A model generated the notes under the pieces. That model ran no database searches. It saw nothing but the letters and a program-made list of their open reading frames with translations, and had not been told where the DNA came from. From the NCBI GenBank assembly GCA_009781315.1, contig WQYI01000010.1, positions 1 through 64,000 on the forward strand: 64,000 nucleotides of DNA, given 5' to 3'. A program made the translations under genes and the position numbers. The stretch is from Candidatus Endomicrobium embiratermitis. GTDB lineage: Bacteria; Elusimicrobiota; Endomicrobiia; Endomicrobiales; Endomicrobiaceae. Of this stretch, positions 17,915 to 26,025 are shown piece by piece. The first letter of the stretch is position 1, and each line of letters begins with the position of its first letter.

Positions 17915-19081
17915 ATGCTTGTGAGAAAAGCAGTAATAGATAACTTTGCCGACGCTTTAAACCTCGTTAAAAAAACGGGCTGCGATTCGCGAGTTTATAA
18001 ATTGTTTGCCAAAAAAGCGGTTTTAGAGCCTGTCATAATTGAAAAATTGGACAACAGAGCGGCAAACATTTTAAAACAGGAAGCTCTTGCGGTCGGCGCG
18101 GATGCGGCGGTAAGCGAAAATATCAGCAGATTTAAAAGAGGTTTTTCCGACATTGTATTATTTGCAACTGTAAAGCAGTTAGAAAATTTAACCGGGAAGC
18201 TTCGCTTCCAGCCGTTCGGGTTAAAAGAAGTTTCGGAAAAATTGAATTCGGTAATTACAAATATTTCGGTAAGCGAAAGAGTTTTCAGGTTTAAAAATTC
18301 CAAAATGGTTTTTGGAAAGCCTGCGGTAATGGGCATAATAAATATGGATCCGGATTCTTTTTCCGGAGACGGCCTTACAAAAGCCGAAGATGCTCTTAAA
18401 CAAGCAATGGAATTTGAAAAAGACGGGGCGCAAATAATAGATATCGGCGCCGAGTCATCAAGGCCGGGAGTTAAGCCTGTTGACGCAAAAACCGAAATAA
18501 AAAGACTTATTCCGGCTTTGAAGAAAATAAAAAAAGGCGTAAAGATTCCGGTTTCAATAGACACTTATAAATACGAGACGGCAAAAGCCGCTCTTTGCGA
18601 AGGCGCGGACATAATAAACGATATTTACGCATTAAGGCACGGGAAGGGCAAATTGGCAAAACTTATTGCCAGTGAAAAGGCCGGGGTTATACTTATGCAT
18701 ATGAGAGGAACTCCGGTCAATATGCAGAAGAATCCGCGATATAAAAATTGCACTTCGGAAGTTTTTGAATTTTTGGAAAAACAAAAAAAGTACGCTGAAA
18801 GTTTCGGCATAAAAAGCGGTTTTATAGCGGTTGACCCGGGAATAGGTTTCGGAAAAACCGCGGAGCACAATATGGAACTTGTAAAAAATACGGGCGTTTT
18901 TTCTTCTTTGGGCGCGGTTGTAGCGGGAGTGTCCCGGAAAAAATTTATAAAAACTTTACAGAGTCCGTTTGTCGCGGCTAATTTTCTTGCTGTTTATTGC
19001 GGTGCGGATATTATAAGGGTTCACGACGTAAAAGAAACAGTTTCTGCTTTGAATTTAATAAATCAAATAAGGAGAGTATAA
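17915..19081 (+). CDS. folP: Dihydropteroate synthase
   Basis: The enzyme condenses p-aminobenzoate with 6-hydroxymethyl-dihydropterin pyrophosphate, the sulfonamide-sensitive step of folate synthesis. The C-terminal barrel (about residues 130-388) has GIINMDPDSFSGDG, DIGAESSRPG, VSIDTYKYETAKAAL, DIINDIYAL, LMHMRGTP, AVDPGIGFGKT and a final IRVHDVKE. The N-terminal ~125 residues form an extension that is also seen in some other anaerobes' FolP proteins. The usual Thr of the NxTPDSF motif is Asp here. The start at 17915 follows AAAGG. It is close to folE, which supports the pathway. Confidence 0.92.
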   Translation: MLVRKAVIDNFADALNLVKKTGCDSRVYKLFAKKAVLEPVIIEKLDNRAANILKQEALAVGADAAVSENISRFKRGFSDIVLFATVKQLENLTGKLRFQPFGLKEVSEKLNSVITNISVSERVFRFKNSKMVFGKPAVMGIINMDPDSFSGDGLTKAEDALKQAMEFEKDGAQIIDIGAESSRPGVKPVDAKTEIKRLIPALKKIKKGVKIPVSIDTYKYETAKAALCEGADIINDIYALRHGKGKLAKLIASEKAGVILMHMRGTPVNMQKNPRYKNCTSEVFEFLEKQKKYAESFGIKSGFIAVDPGIGFGKTAEHNMELVKNTGVFSSLGAVVAGVSRKKFIKTLQSPFVAANFLAVYCGADIIRVHDVKETVSALNLINQIRRV

Positions 19082-19086
19082 AGAAG

Positions 19087-19854
19087 ATGGAAACGCTTAA
19101 GAATCTCTATGTTTCTTATATTGTCGATGTTTTAGACATACTTATCCTTACGTTTTTATTTTACAGGGTCATTTTGATGATAAAAGGCACTAAGGCGATA
19201 CAGATTCTTCTCGGGATTTTGGTTATACTCGCGTTGACCGTTATTGCAAGAGACGTGCTGCAGTTAAAGGCGTTAACTTTGCTTTTAAATAATTTCTGGC
19301 TTGCCGCGGTCATTATTTTTACGGTCGTTTTTCAGACGGAAATAAGGAATTTCCTGGCGCAGATAGGCAGTCAGATTTGGGGAACGGGAACGGGAGTCAA
19401 AAACAAACATGTTCAGGAAATAGTTGAAGCGAGCGAAGATTTAAGCGTTTCTATGGCCGGCGGTTTGATAGCTATTGAAAACGACGTGGGTTTAAGAAAT
19501 TTTGCGGAAACGGGCGTTATGCTTAACGCTAACATTTCAAAAGAGCTTCTGCTTTCGATTTTTAAAAATAAATCAGCGCCGCTTCACGACGGCGCGGTAA
19601 TAATAAATAACGATAAAATTGTCGCGGCAGGATGCCTTTTGCCTTTAAGCAACGACATGAACGTCAAGATATTCGGCACAAGGCACAGAGCGGCTCTTGG
19701 CCTTAGCGAAATAACCGACGCTATAATAATAGTAGTTTCCGAGGAAACCGGACAGATTTCGGTTGCTTATAAAGGAAGGCTCAGAGGCAACATAACTACC
19801 CAGAAATTGGCGGAGATTATAGATACTAACGGCAAGGTGTTAAATTTAAAATGA
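19087..19854 (+). CDS. cdaA: Membrane diadenylate cyclase CdaA
   Basis: CdaA makes the second messenger c-di-AMP from two ATP. The 255-residue protein has three N-terminal membrane helices (about residues 8-95) and a DAC domain with the catalytic DGA (168-170, in SAPLHDGAVII) and RHR (199-201, in GTRHRAALGLSE). The start at 19087 fits the family's beginning; an in-frame ATG at 18997 lies inside folP and is rejected. The conserved order cdaA-cdaR-glmM is present downstream, although cdaR is reduced to a tiny peptide. GlmM is known to interact with CdaA in other bacteria. Confidence 0.93.
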   Translation: METLKNLYVSYIVDVLDILILTFLFYRVILMIKGTKAIQILLGILVILALTVIARDVLQLKALTLLLNNFWLAAVIIFTVVFQTEIRNFLAQIGSQIWGTGTGVKNKHVQEIVEASEDLSVSMAGGLIAIENDVGLRNFAETGVMLNANISKELLLSIFKNKSAPLHDGAVIINNDKIVAAGCLLPLSNDMNVKIFGTRHRAALGLSEITDAIIIVVSEETGQISVAYKGRLRGNITTQKLAEIIDTNGKVLNLK

Positions 19855-19949
19855 AAAATTTGTTTAACAAAATTAAAAAGAACTGGCATCTTAAACTTCT
19901 GGCTTTCGGGCTTGCGGTTGTAGTCTGGATGCTTGCGATCTACAGGTAA
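19851..19949 (+). CDS. 32-residue CdaR/YbbR-like membrane anchor peptide
   Basis: This tiny gene overlaps the cdaA stop codon (ATGA) and ends 19 bases before glmM. The product starts with a basic segment and continues with NWHLKLLAFGLAVVVWMLA, one transmembrane helix. CdaR proteins begin in just this way (Asn-x-x-x-Lys-Leu-Leu-Ala before the helix), followed by several YbbR domains outside the membrane. Here all YbbR domains are absent. Position between cdaA and glmM is exactly that of cdaR. It may be a remnant, or a functional minimal CdaA partner that acts only through the membrane helix. Confidence 0.7.
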   Translation: MKNLFNKIKKNWHLKLLAFGLAVVVWMLAIYR

Positions 19950-19968
19950 ATATTTAAAGGATAAATAA

Positions 19969-21318
19969 ATGAAACTCTTTGGCACAGACGGAATACGAGG
20001 GGATTCTTCGGAATTCCCTTTTGACAATAAAACTCTTTTCATAATAGGGAAATCAGCGGCGGAAATATTAAAAAATTCCGCTTCAAAAATTCTTATAATC
20101 CGCGACACAAGAGAATCCGGCAGAAGAATACAAAAATATCTGGCAAAAGGCATTTTATCCGCCGGCATGCGAACCGTTTTCGGCGGAGTTATGCCTACGC
20201 CTGCGGCTTCATATTTAGTTAAAAAAGGAAATTACTGCGCGGCTATAGTAATATCCGCTTCGCATAATCCGTACAATGATAACGGAATAAAAATATTCGA
20301 TTCAAAAGGCTCAAAACTCAGCGATGCGGTTGAAGAAAAAATCGAAAACAAAATACAAAAATACCTGCCGCTGAATCCAATCGCCGCCGACATGAAAATA
20401 AATGTTAAGGAAGATTCTTCTCTTTTAAGAGACTATGAAAATTTTATAATAAAAAGCGCCGGCAAAAACTCTCTTAAAGGAAAAACCATAGTAATAGACT
20501 GCGCGAACGGCGCGTCTTATAAATGCGCTCCCTCCGTATTAAAACGGCTTGGCGCGAGAGTCGTAACGTTAAATAACAAGCCTAACGGAAAAAATATAAA
20601 TTTAAATTGCGGCGCGTTGCATCCCGAATATGTCGCGAAAATTACAAAAGAGCGTAAAGCGTTCTGCGGTTTTGCTTTTGACGGCGACGCGGACAGGCTT
20701 ATATGCGTAAATGAAAACGGAGAAATAAGAGACGGCGACTTTTTTCTTTCGTCTATGGCGAAATATCTGAAAAAAAACAAAAAATTGAAAAATAACGTTC
20801 TTGTTACTACCGTAATGGCAAATACCGGGCTTTTTAAAGCAATGAAAGAAGCAGGTATTAAAGTTATTGCTTCCAAAGTAGGAGACAGATATGTTTTGGA
20901 AGATATGAGAAAATATAAATCGTCCTTGGGCGGCGAACAATCCGGACATTTTATTTTTACGGATATCCTGCAGACAGGCGACGGCCTTTTAAGCGCGGTT
21001 CAGCTGCTTGCGGCTTTAAACGCCGAAAATAAAACTTTCTCCGAATTTGTTTCGGGCGTTGAAAAATTCCCCCAGATTTTAATAAATCAAAAAGTCGCCG
21101 AAAAAATTCCGCTTGAAAAACTGCCGAAATCGCTTAAACTTATTGAAAGCTATAAAAAAGAACTTGCCGGCGACGGGCAGATACTTGTAAGATATTCCGG
21201 AACCGAAAATTTATTGCGCGTTATGCTTGAGGGAAGAGAGAAAATAAGAATAAAAGAAATAGCGGAGCATACGGCGGATTTTATAAGCGGAGAAATTAAT
21301 GATAAAGCTGGGCGTTAA
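19969..21318 (+). CDS. glmM: Phosphoglucosamine mutase
   Basis: GlmM interconverts glucosamine-6-phosphate and glucosamine-1-phosphate for UDP-GlcNAc and cell-wall synthesis. The 449-residue protein has FGTDGIRG at the N-terminus, the phosphoserine loop ISASHNPYNDNGIKIF, the metal loop FDGDADRLI, GGEQSGHFIF for sugar binding and the phosphate-binding RYSGTENLLRVM near the end. All key residues are present. The gene follows cdaA and the small anchor peptide, and overlaps pdxJ by 20 bases. With glmS downstream it completes hexosamine supply. Confidence 0.95.
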   Translation: MKLFGTDGIRGDSSEFPFDNKTLFIIGKSAAEILKNSASKILIIRDTRESGRRIQKYLAKGILSAGMRTVFGGVMPTPAASYLVKKGNYCAAIVISASHNPYNDNGIKIFDSKGSKLSDAVEEKIENKIQKYLPLNPIAADMKINVKEDSSLLRDYENFIIKSAGKNSLKGKTIVIDCANGASYKCAPSVLKRLGARVVTLNNKPNGKNINLNCGALHPEYVAKITKERKAFCGFAFDGDADRLICVNENGEIRDGDFFLSSMAKYLKKNKKLKNNVLVTTVMANTGLFKAMKEAGIKVIASKVGDRYVLEDMRKYKSSLGGEQSGHFIFTDILQTGDGLLSAVQLLAALNAENKTFSEFVSGVEKFPQILINQKVAEKIPLEKLPKSLKLIESYKKELAGDGQILVRYSGTENLLRVMLEGREKIRIKEIAEHTADFISGEINDKAGR

Positions 21319-22045
21319 TATAGACCATATCGCCACCATAAGAGAAGCCAGAAAAGAAGGTTTCCCGAGCATTACTGACGCGGCGGCGTCATGCGAAAAA
21401 GCCGGAGCCGACGGAATAACGGTGCATTTGAGAGAAGACAGAAGACATATACAGGATAAAGACGTCTATAATTTAAAAGAAACTCTTAGGACAAAACTTA
21501 ACCTTGAAATGGCAGCAAGCGAAGAAATAGTAAAAATCGCTTTAGACGTAAAACCTCATTTTGTATGCCTTGTGCCCGAAAAAAGGGAAGAACTTACGAC
21601 CGAAGGCGGGCTTGACGTCGCTAGCCAAAAAGAAAAACTTGCGGGTATTGTCGCAAGACTCAAAAAAGCGGGAATAAAAGTCAGCATGTTTATCGACGCC
21701 GATATAACCCAGGTCAACGCGTGTTCGCAAATTTGCGCGGATGCCGTAGAAATACATACGGGAAAATACGCGCGTTTTTTTAAAGAGTCCGGAAAAAAAT
21801 CGCAGGAATTCAAAGACGAAGTTAAAAAAATTTCAGGCGCGGCTGCTGCTGCGGTTTCTAAAGGGCTTATTGTCAACGCGGGACACGGTCTTGATTACGA
21901 TAATATTGAAAAAATATGCAATATCCGCGAAATGAACGAATTTAACATAGGTTTTTCGATTATATCAAAATCCGTTTTTACCGGGCTTGAAAAAGCCGTA
22001 AGCGATATGAAAAATTTGATAAAAAAATATACACCGGAACAATAA
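21299..22045 (+). CDS. pdxJ: Pyridoxine 5'-phosphate synthase
   Basis: PdxJ condenses 1-deoxyxylulose-5-phosphate with 3-amino-2-oxopropyl phosphate to pyridoxine phosphate in the DXP-dependent vitamin B6 route. The 248-residue barrel begins with LGVNIDHIATIREAR and shows GADGITVHLREDRRHI, VCLVPEKREELTTEGGL, EIHTGKYA and a glycine-rich NAGHGLDYDNI, all family hallmarks. It starts 20 bases inside glmM and stops one base before glmS, so glmM-pdxJ-glmS is one translationally coupled block. Confidence 0.95.
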   Translation: MIKLGVNIDHIATIREARKEGFPSITDAAASCEKAGADGITVHLREDRRHIQDKDVYNLKETLRTKLNLEMAASEEIVKIALDVKPHFVCLVPEKREELTTEGGLDVASQKEKLAGIVARLKKAGIKVSMFIDADITQVNACSQICADAVEIHTGKYARFFKESGKKSQEFKDEVKKISGAAAAAVSKGLIVNAGHGLDYDNIEKICNIREMNEFNIGFSIISKSVFTGLEKAVSDMKNLIKKYTPEQ

Positions 22046-22046
22046 T

Positions 22047-23879
22047 ATGTGCGGAATAGTCGGATATATAGGCGAAGAAAACGCCGCTGACATAATTTTT
22101 AAAGGGCTTGAGAAGCTTGAGTACAGAGGATATGATTCGGCAGGCATTGCGGTTGTCGCGGAAAATAAAAATCTTGAGATAAGAAGGAGCGTCGGAAAAT
22201 TAAACAATCTTGGCGTCAATCTTATAAAAAACCCTCTTTCGGGAAAAATCGGAATAGGCCATACGAGATGGGCTACGCACGGAAAACCTTCGGCAGAAAA
22301 CGCTCATCCTCACACGGATGAATCGAAAAGCATAGTCGTGGTTCATAACGGCATAATTGAAAATTACGCGGAACTTAAAAATATGCTTCAAAAAGAAGGA
22401 CAGATTTTTAAGTCTGAAACAGACACCGAAGTTGTCGCGCATTTAATAAAAAAATATTATAAAGATAATCTTGCGCAAGCGGTCAAAAGAGCGTTGAAAG
22501 ATATAAGAGGTTCTTACGCTCTGGTAGTTTTAAGCAAGGATGATTCCGACAAAATTGTATGCGCAAGACTCAATGCGCCGCTGATTATAGGAGTCGGTGA
22601 AAAAGAAAATCTCATAGCGTCCGATATTCCTGCGCTTTTATCTTACACAAGAAAAATGATTTTTCTTGAAGACGGAGACGTTGCAGAAGTAGCTAAAGAC
22701 AAAATATCAGTTTTTGATTCTGGCGGAAATCTTCGGGACAGGGAAATAAAGACTATTTTATGGGATGCCATACAGGCTGAAAAAGGCGGCTATAAGCATT
22801 TCATGCTTAAAGAAATTTTTGAGCAGCCGCGGACAATAGAAGATACTTTTAAAGGCAGGATATATCCGGAAGAAGGAAGAGTTTATATCGAAGAAGCGAA
22901 ACTGGAAGCTTCTTTTTTAAGGAAACTCTCAAAAATTTATATTGTCGCCTGCGGCACTTCTTATCATGCCGGGCTTGTCGGAAAATTTTTAATTGAAAAT
23001 TTTGCCAATATTACGGCTGAAGTCGATATTGCTTCGGAGTTCAGATACAGAGAACCGGTATGCGATGATAAGACGCTGGCAGTTGTTATTTCCCAGTCCG
23101 GCGAAACGGCCGATACTTTAGCGGCTTTAAGGCTTGCCAAAGAAAAAGGATGCCGGACTCTTGCCGTATGCAATGTTGTAGGCTCAAGCATAAGCCGCGA
23201 AGCGCATCATATAGTTTACACGCACTGCGGGCCTGAAATCGGCGTCGCGTCGACAAAAGCGTTTACCGGTCAGCTTACGGCATTGTACATGCTTGCTTTG
23301 GATTGGGCGGCAAAAAAGGAAACTCTTTCAAAAGATATTCTAAAAAAATATTTGAAAGAGCTTTGGGAAATTCCTCTGAAAGTCAGCGAATTTCTTAAAA
23401 ATGCGGATAGCGTTTACGAAACGGCTAAAATTATTTCCAATAAAAGAGATTTTTTATATTTGGGAAGAAACGTAAATTATCCCGTGGCTTTGGAAGGCGC
23501 GCTGAAATTAAAAGAAATTTCTTATATACACGCCGAAGGTTATCCGGCAGGCGAAATGAAGCACGGTCCGATTGCTTTGATTGACGACAGAATGCCTATC
23601 GTGGCAATTGCGCCGTACGGAAAAGTTTATGAAAAAATGCTTTCAAATATAGAGGAAGCAAAAGCCAGAGGCGGAACCGTGATAGCGGTTGTAAACGAGA
23701 AAGACAAAGTTATAAAACAAAAGAGCGATTACAGTATTTTTATCCCTGAAACAGACGAATATTTTTCACCGTTTATTACGGTTATACCGTTGCAGCTTTT
23801 AGCGTATTATATCGCCGTGATACTGGGATGCGATGTTGACCAGCCGAGGAATTTAGCTAAGTCTGTCACTGTTGAATAA
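22047..23879 (+). CDS. glmS: Glutamine-fructose-6-phosphate aminotransferase
   Basis: GlmS makes glucosamine-6-phosphate from fructose-6-phosphate and glutamine. The 610-residue protein keeps the N-terminal nucleophile (MCGIVGYIG, Cys2), HTRWATHG, HNGIIENY and the two sugar-isomerase domains (CGTSYHAG, SQSGETADTLAAL, EGYPAGEMKHGPIALID, and a C-terminal DQPRNLAKSVTVE). It therefore retains an intact glutaminase, unlike CarA and PurF elsewhere in the window. No glmS ribozyme can lie upstream because the gene starts one base after pdxJ. Confidence 0.97.
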   Translation: MCGIVGYIGEENAADIIFKGLEKLEYRGYDSAGIAVVAENKNLEIRRSVGKLNNLGVNLIKNPLSGKIGIGHTRWATHGKPSAENAHPHTDESKSIVVVHNGIIENYAELKNMLQKEGQIFKSETDTEVVAHLIKKYYKDNLAQAVKRALKDIRGSYALVVLSKDDSDKIVCARLNAPLIIGVGEKENLIASDIPALLSYTRKMIFLEDGDVAEVAKDKISVFDSGGNLRDREIKTILWDAIQAEKGGYKHFMLKEIFEQPRTIEDTFKGRIYPEEGRVYIEEAKLEASFLRKLSKIYIVACGTSYHAGLVGKFLIENFANITAEVDIASEFRYREPVCDDKTLAVVISQSGETADTLAALRLAKEKGCRTLAVCNVVGSSISREAHHIVYTHCGPEIGVASTKAFTGQLTALYMLALDWAAKKETLSKDILKKYLKELWEIPLKVSEFLKNADSVYETAKIISNKRDFLYLGRNVNYPVALEGALKLKEISYIHAEGYPAGEMKHGPIALIDDRMPIVAIAPYGKVYEKMLSNIEEAKARGGTVIAVVNEKDKVIKQKSDYSIFIPETDEYFSPFITVIPLQLLAYYIAVILGCDVDQPRNLAKSVTVE

Positions 23880-23901
23880 CGGCAGAAAAGAGAGATTAAA
23901 T

Positions 23902-24627
23902 ATGGAACGGATTATATGTAAAAATTATGATGAAGTGTCGCTTTTGGGAGCAAACATTTTAGCAAAGCGGATTAAAGAAAATCCAAAAAGCATACTGGGT
24001 CTGGCGACCGGCTCGACTCCCGTAGGAATGTATAAAAAACTGGTAGAGATGCACAGTAAAAACGGACTTGATTTTTCAGAAATCCGGACGTTTAATCTGG
24101 ATGAATACTATCCGATAAAAAAGAGCAATGAGCAGAGTTATGACTTTTTTATGTGGGATAATCTGTTTTCCCATATCAATATAAAACGGGAAAACGTACA
24201 TTTGCCAAACGGGGAAAGCGCGGATCCGGAAAAAGAATGTATTGCTTATGAGCGAATGCTGGCAGAGGCAGGCGGCGTGGATATACAAGTGCTTGGGATT
24301 GGCATCAACGGGCATATCGGTTTCAATGAACCGGAAAATGAACTTAAGCTTGCAACCCATCTGACCAGTCTCACTCCGAGTACTATAGATGCTAATTCGC
24401 GTTTCTTTAGAAATATTGAAGATGTGCCGACCAAAGCGCTTACTATGGGAATGGGGACGATCATGAAAGCAAAATCGATTCTTTTGCTGATTACCGGCGA
24501 GAATAAAGCTCCGGTCGTCAAAAAACTCTTTTCCGGAGTTGCCACTACCGGCGTACCGGCTAGTTTTTTACATCTCCATTCTAATGTCATAGTTCTTCTG
24601 GATGAGGCTGCCGCAAAACTGCTATAA
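23902..24627 (+). CDS. nagB: Glucosamine-6-phosphate deaminase
   Basis: NagB converts glucosamine-6-phosphate to fructose-6-phosphate and ammonia, the reverse direction of GlmS. The 241-residue protein has GLATGSTPVGMY, the TFNLDEYYPI motif, VLGIGINGHIGFNEP with catalytic His, and MGMGTIMKAK near the end. Arg codons are mostly CGG/CGA, unlike the AGA/AGG of glmS next door, which suggests acquisition from another genome. Having nagB directly after glmS would allow a futile cycle unless regulated. The start at 23902 is preceded by AAAAGAGAG. Confidence 0.93.
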   Translation: MERIICKNYDEVSLLGANILAKRIKENPKSILGLATGSTPVGMYKKLVEMHSKNGLDFSEIRTFNLDEYYPIKKSNEQSYDFFMWDNLFSHINIKRENVHLPNGESADPEKECIAYERMLAEAGGVDIQVLGIGINGHIGFNEPENELKLATHLTSLTPSTIDANSRFFRNIEDVPTKALTMGMGTIMKAKSILLLITGENKAPVVKKLFSGVATTGVPASFLHLHSNVIVLLDEAAAKLL

Positions 24628-24766
24628 CGGCAATTAACAATGAATAATTAATAATTGTCGTGTTTCGGCTTTGCCGAAACCTATTATAAGCTTGCGCGAG
24701 GCAAAAGCACATAAATTGTTAACTGTTAACTGTTAACTGTTAATTGTTAATTGTCAATTGTCGTTA
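24625..24766. repeat. Heptamer inverted-repeat element, complete and well preserved
   Basis: The left border TAACGGCA (24625-24632) begins with the nagB stop codon; the right border is TGTCGTTA (24759-24766), its near inverted repeat. The left arm is made of CAATTAA/CAATGAA/TAATTAA units. The right arm is an exact 7-bp series of CTGTTAA and TTGTTAA units. The centre holds a hairpin (GTTTCGGC-TTT-GCCGAAAC), the spacer CTATTATAAGC and a second, weaker GCGCGAGGC structure. The acpS ribosome binding site follows immediately. Confidence 0.75.
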
Positions 24767-24777
24767 AAAAGGGTTTT

Positions 24778-25113
24778 ATGAATATAGGCATAGATATTGA
24801 GGAAGTGAAACGGTTTGAAAAGTACGTAAAAGATAAAGATTATCTTGAACGAGTGTTTGCTAATGACGAAATATCTTACTGTATGCCTAAAAAGCAGCCT
24901 GCCCAGCATTTGGCGGCGCGCTTTGCCGCAAAAGAAGCCGTCTGGAAAGCATTAAGCGCGAAAAATAAAAAGCTTATTATAACCGATATATCGATAAAAA
25001 ATACCCAGTCGGGAAAGCCCGAAGTGTATATTAAAAATAAACGTTATAAAAAAGTAGACGTATCTCTTTCGCATACGGATAAATATGTTGTTGCCGCGGC
25101 AATAGTTTTTTAA
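24778..25113 (+). CDS. acpS: Holo-[acyl-carrier-protein] synthase
   Basis: AcpS transfers 4'-phosphopantetheine from CoA to acyl carrier protein. The 111-residue protein has the metal-binding IGIDIEEVKRF at the start and RFAAKEAVWKAL in the middle, followed by VSLSHTDKYVVAAAIV at the C-terminus; the size is normal. The start at 24778 follows AAAAAGGG at the border of a repeat element. It is paired with the NAD(P)HX dehydratase gene downstream, a neighbour often seen with acpS in bacteria. Confidence 0.93.
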   Translation: MNIGIDIEEVKRFEKYVKDKDYLERVFANDEISYCMPKKQPAQHLAARFAAKEAVWKALSAKNKKLIITDISIKNTQSGKPEVYIKNKRYKKVDVSLSHTDKYVVAAAIVF

Positions 25114-25146
25114 AGACAGTTAGGAGTGAGGAATTAGGAGTTAGGA
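25111..25146. repeat. Heptamer repeat, solo arm providing a ribosome binding site
   Basis: TAAAGACA (25111-25118) starts with the acpS stop codon and is followed by AGTTAGG/AGTGAGG/AATTAGG/AGTTAGG units that run straight into the next start codon. The AGGAG inside these units lies 7 bases before that ATG, so the repeat itself is the Shine-Dalgarno. No central hairpin or right arm is present. Confidence 0.65.
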
Positions 25147-26025
25147 ATGAAAGGCTCTCCTCTTTTTTCTGATTTTTATTTAAAGCTGAGAAGAAATCCC
25201 GATACTAGCAAATACGATTACGGTCATGTTTTGGTTATAGCGGGTTCAAAATATATGCCGGGCGCGGGAATTTTGTGCTGTAACGCCGCTTTGCGCACCG
25301 GAGCGGGACTCGTAACTTATGCCGTTCAAAGCGGTTTTTTAAACGCGGTTTACGCGCTTTCAAAACCCGAAACAATGTATTTTGTTTACGAGACGGCAGG
25401 CGGCATTTTAAAATTTATTTCAGACAGAAAAGTTTCGTCCGTTATAATAGGCCCCGGACTTGAAAGAAACAAAGTTTCAAGCAGAGCTTCGAGCGAAGCT
25501 CTTTATGACTTTATAAATGAAATTATTTCTTCCGTAACGATTCCCGTAGTTTTAGACGCTTGCGCGATTTCAACTCTCAACGAAAATTTTGAAGTTTTAA
25601 AGAAAGCAAAAGCCCGTATTGTTATTACTCCGCACGAAGGGGAGTTTGCGAAACTTATCGGCAAACCCGTTTCTTACGTCAAAGAAAACAGGGAAAAATT
25701 AGCTGAAAATTTTGCCAAGGATAATTCGCTTATCTGCGTTTTAAAAGGCAATAAAACTTTAGTTTCGGATGGAAAAACTTTGTATAAGAATAATTCCGGC
25801 ACGCCCGCAATGGCTAGCGCCGGAAGCGGGGATGTTTTAAGCGGTATGATAGCGGCTTTGTCTGTTATAGGAGGCGATTTATTTGAGGCCGTAAAATTTT
25901 CGGCGTATGTCCACGGTTTGGCCGGAGAAATATCGGAAAAGGACAAAGGCATAGGGGTTATCGCAAGCGACATAGTTGAAAATATTCCTTACGCGCTAAA
26001 GGCAAAGTATAAAGACAAAGTGTAA
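25147..26025 (+). CDS. nnrD: ADP/ATP-dependent NAD(P)H-hydrate dehydratase
   Basis: The enzyme repairs hydrated NADH/NADPH at the expense of ADP or ATP. The 292-residue protein is the C-terminal dehydratase domain alone: GHVLVIAGSKYMPGAG, NAALRTGAGLVTYAV, VIIGPGLERNK, PVVLDACAI, ITPHEGEFAKL, CVLKGNKTLVSDG and the catalytic AGSGDVLSGMIAAL. The NnrE epimerase domain usually fused upstream is absent, so an epimerase should be encoded elsewhere. The last residues (KDKV) are encoded by a downstream repeat, which changes the native C-terminus. Confidence 0.88.
   Translation: MKGSPLFSDFYLKLRRNPDTSKYDYGHVLVIAGSKYMPGAGILCCNAALRTGAGLVTYAVQSGFLNAVYALSKPETMYFVYETAGGILKFISDRKVSSVIIGPGLERNKVSSRASSEALYDFINEIISSVTIPVVLDACAISTLNENFEVLKKAKARIVITPHEGEFAKLIGKPVSYVKENREKLAENFAKDNSLICVLKGNKTLVSDGKTLYKNNSGTPAMASAGSGDVLSGMIAALSVIGGDLFEAVKFSAYVHGLAGEISEKDKGIGVIASDIVENIPYALKAKYKDKV

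Noticed and set aside
22000-22046. A glmS ribozyme upstream of glmS
   Set aside because: glmS starts one base after pdxJ; there is no intergenic space for the ribozyme and no matching core motif.
24714-24758. CTGTTAA/TTGTTAA tandem repeats as a CRISPR array
   Set aside because: Units are 7 bp, contiguous and without spacers; there are no cas genes.
24625-24766. Heptamer elements as integron attC sites: they follow stop codons, start TAAC and end GTTA, and fold back on themselves
   Set aside because: The core sites do not fit RYYYAAC and GTTRRRY in most copies, the genes between them are core metabolic genes in ordinary operons, and no integrase is present. The similarity deserves a test with an attC covariance model, but I do not call an integron.
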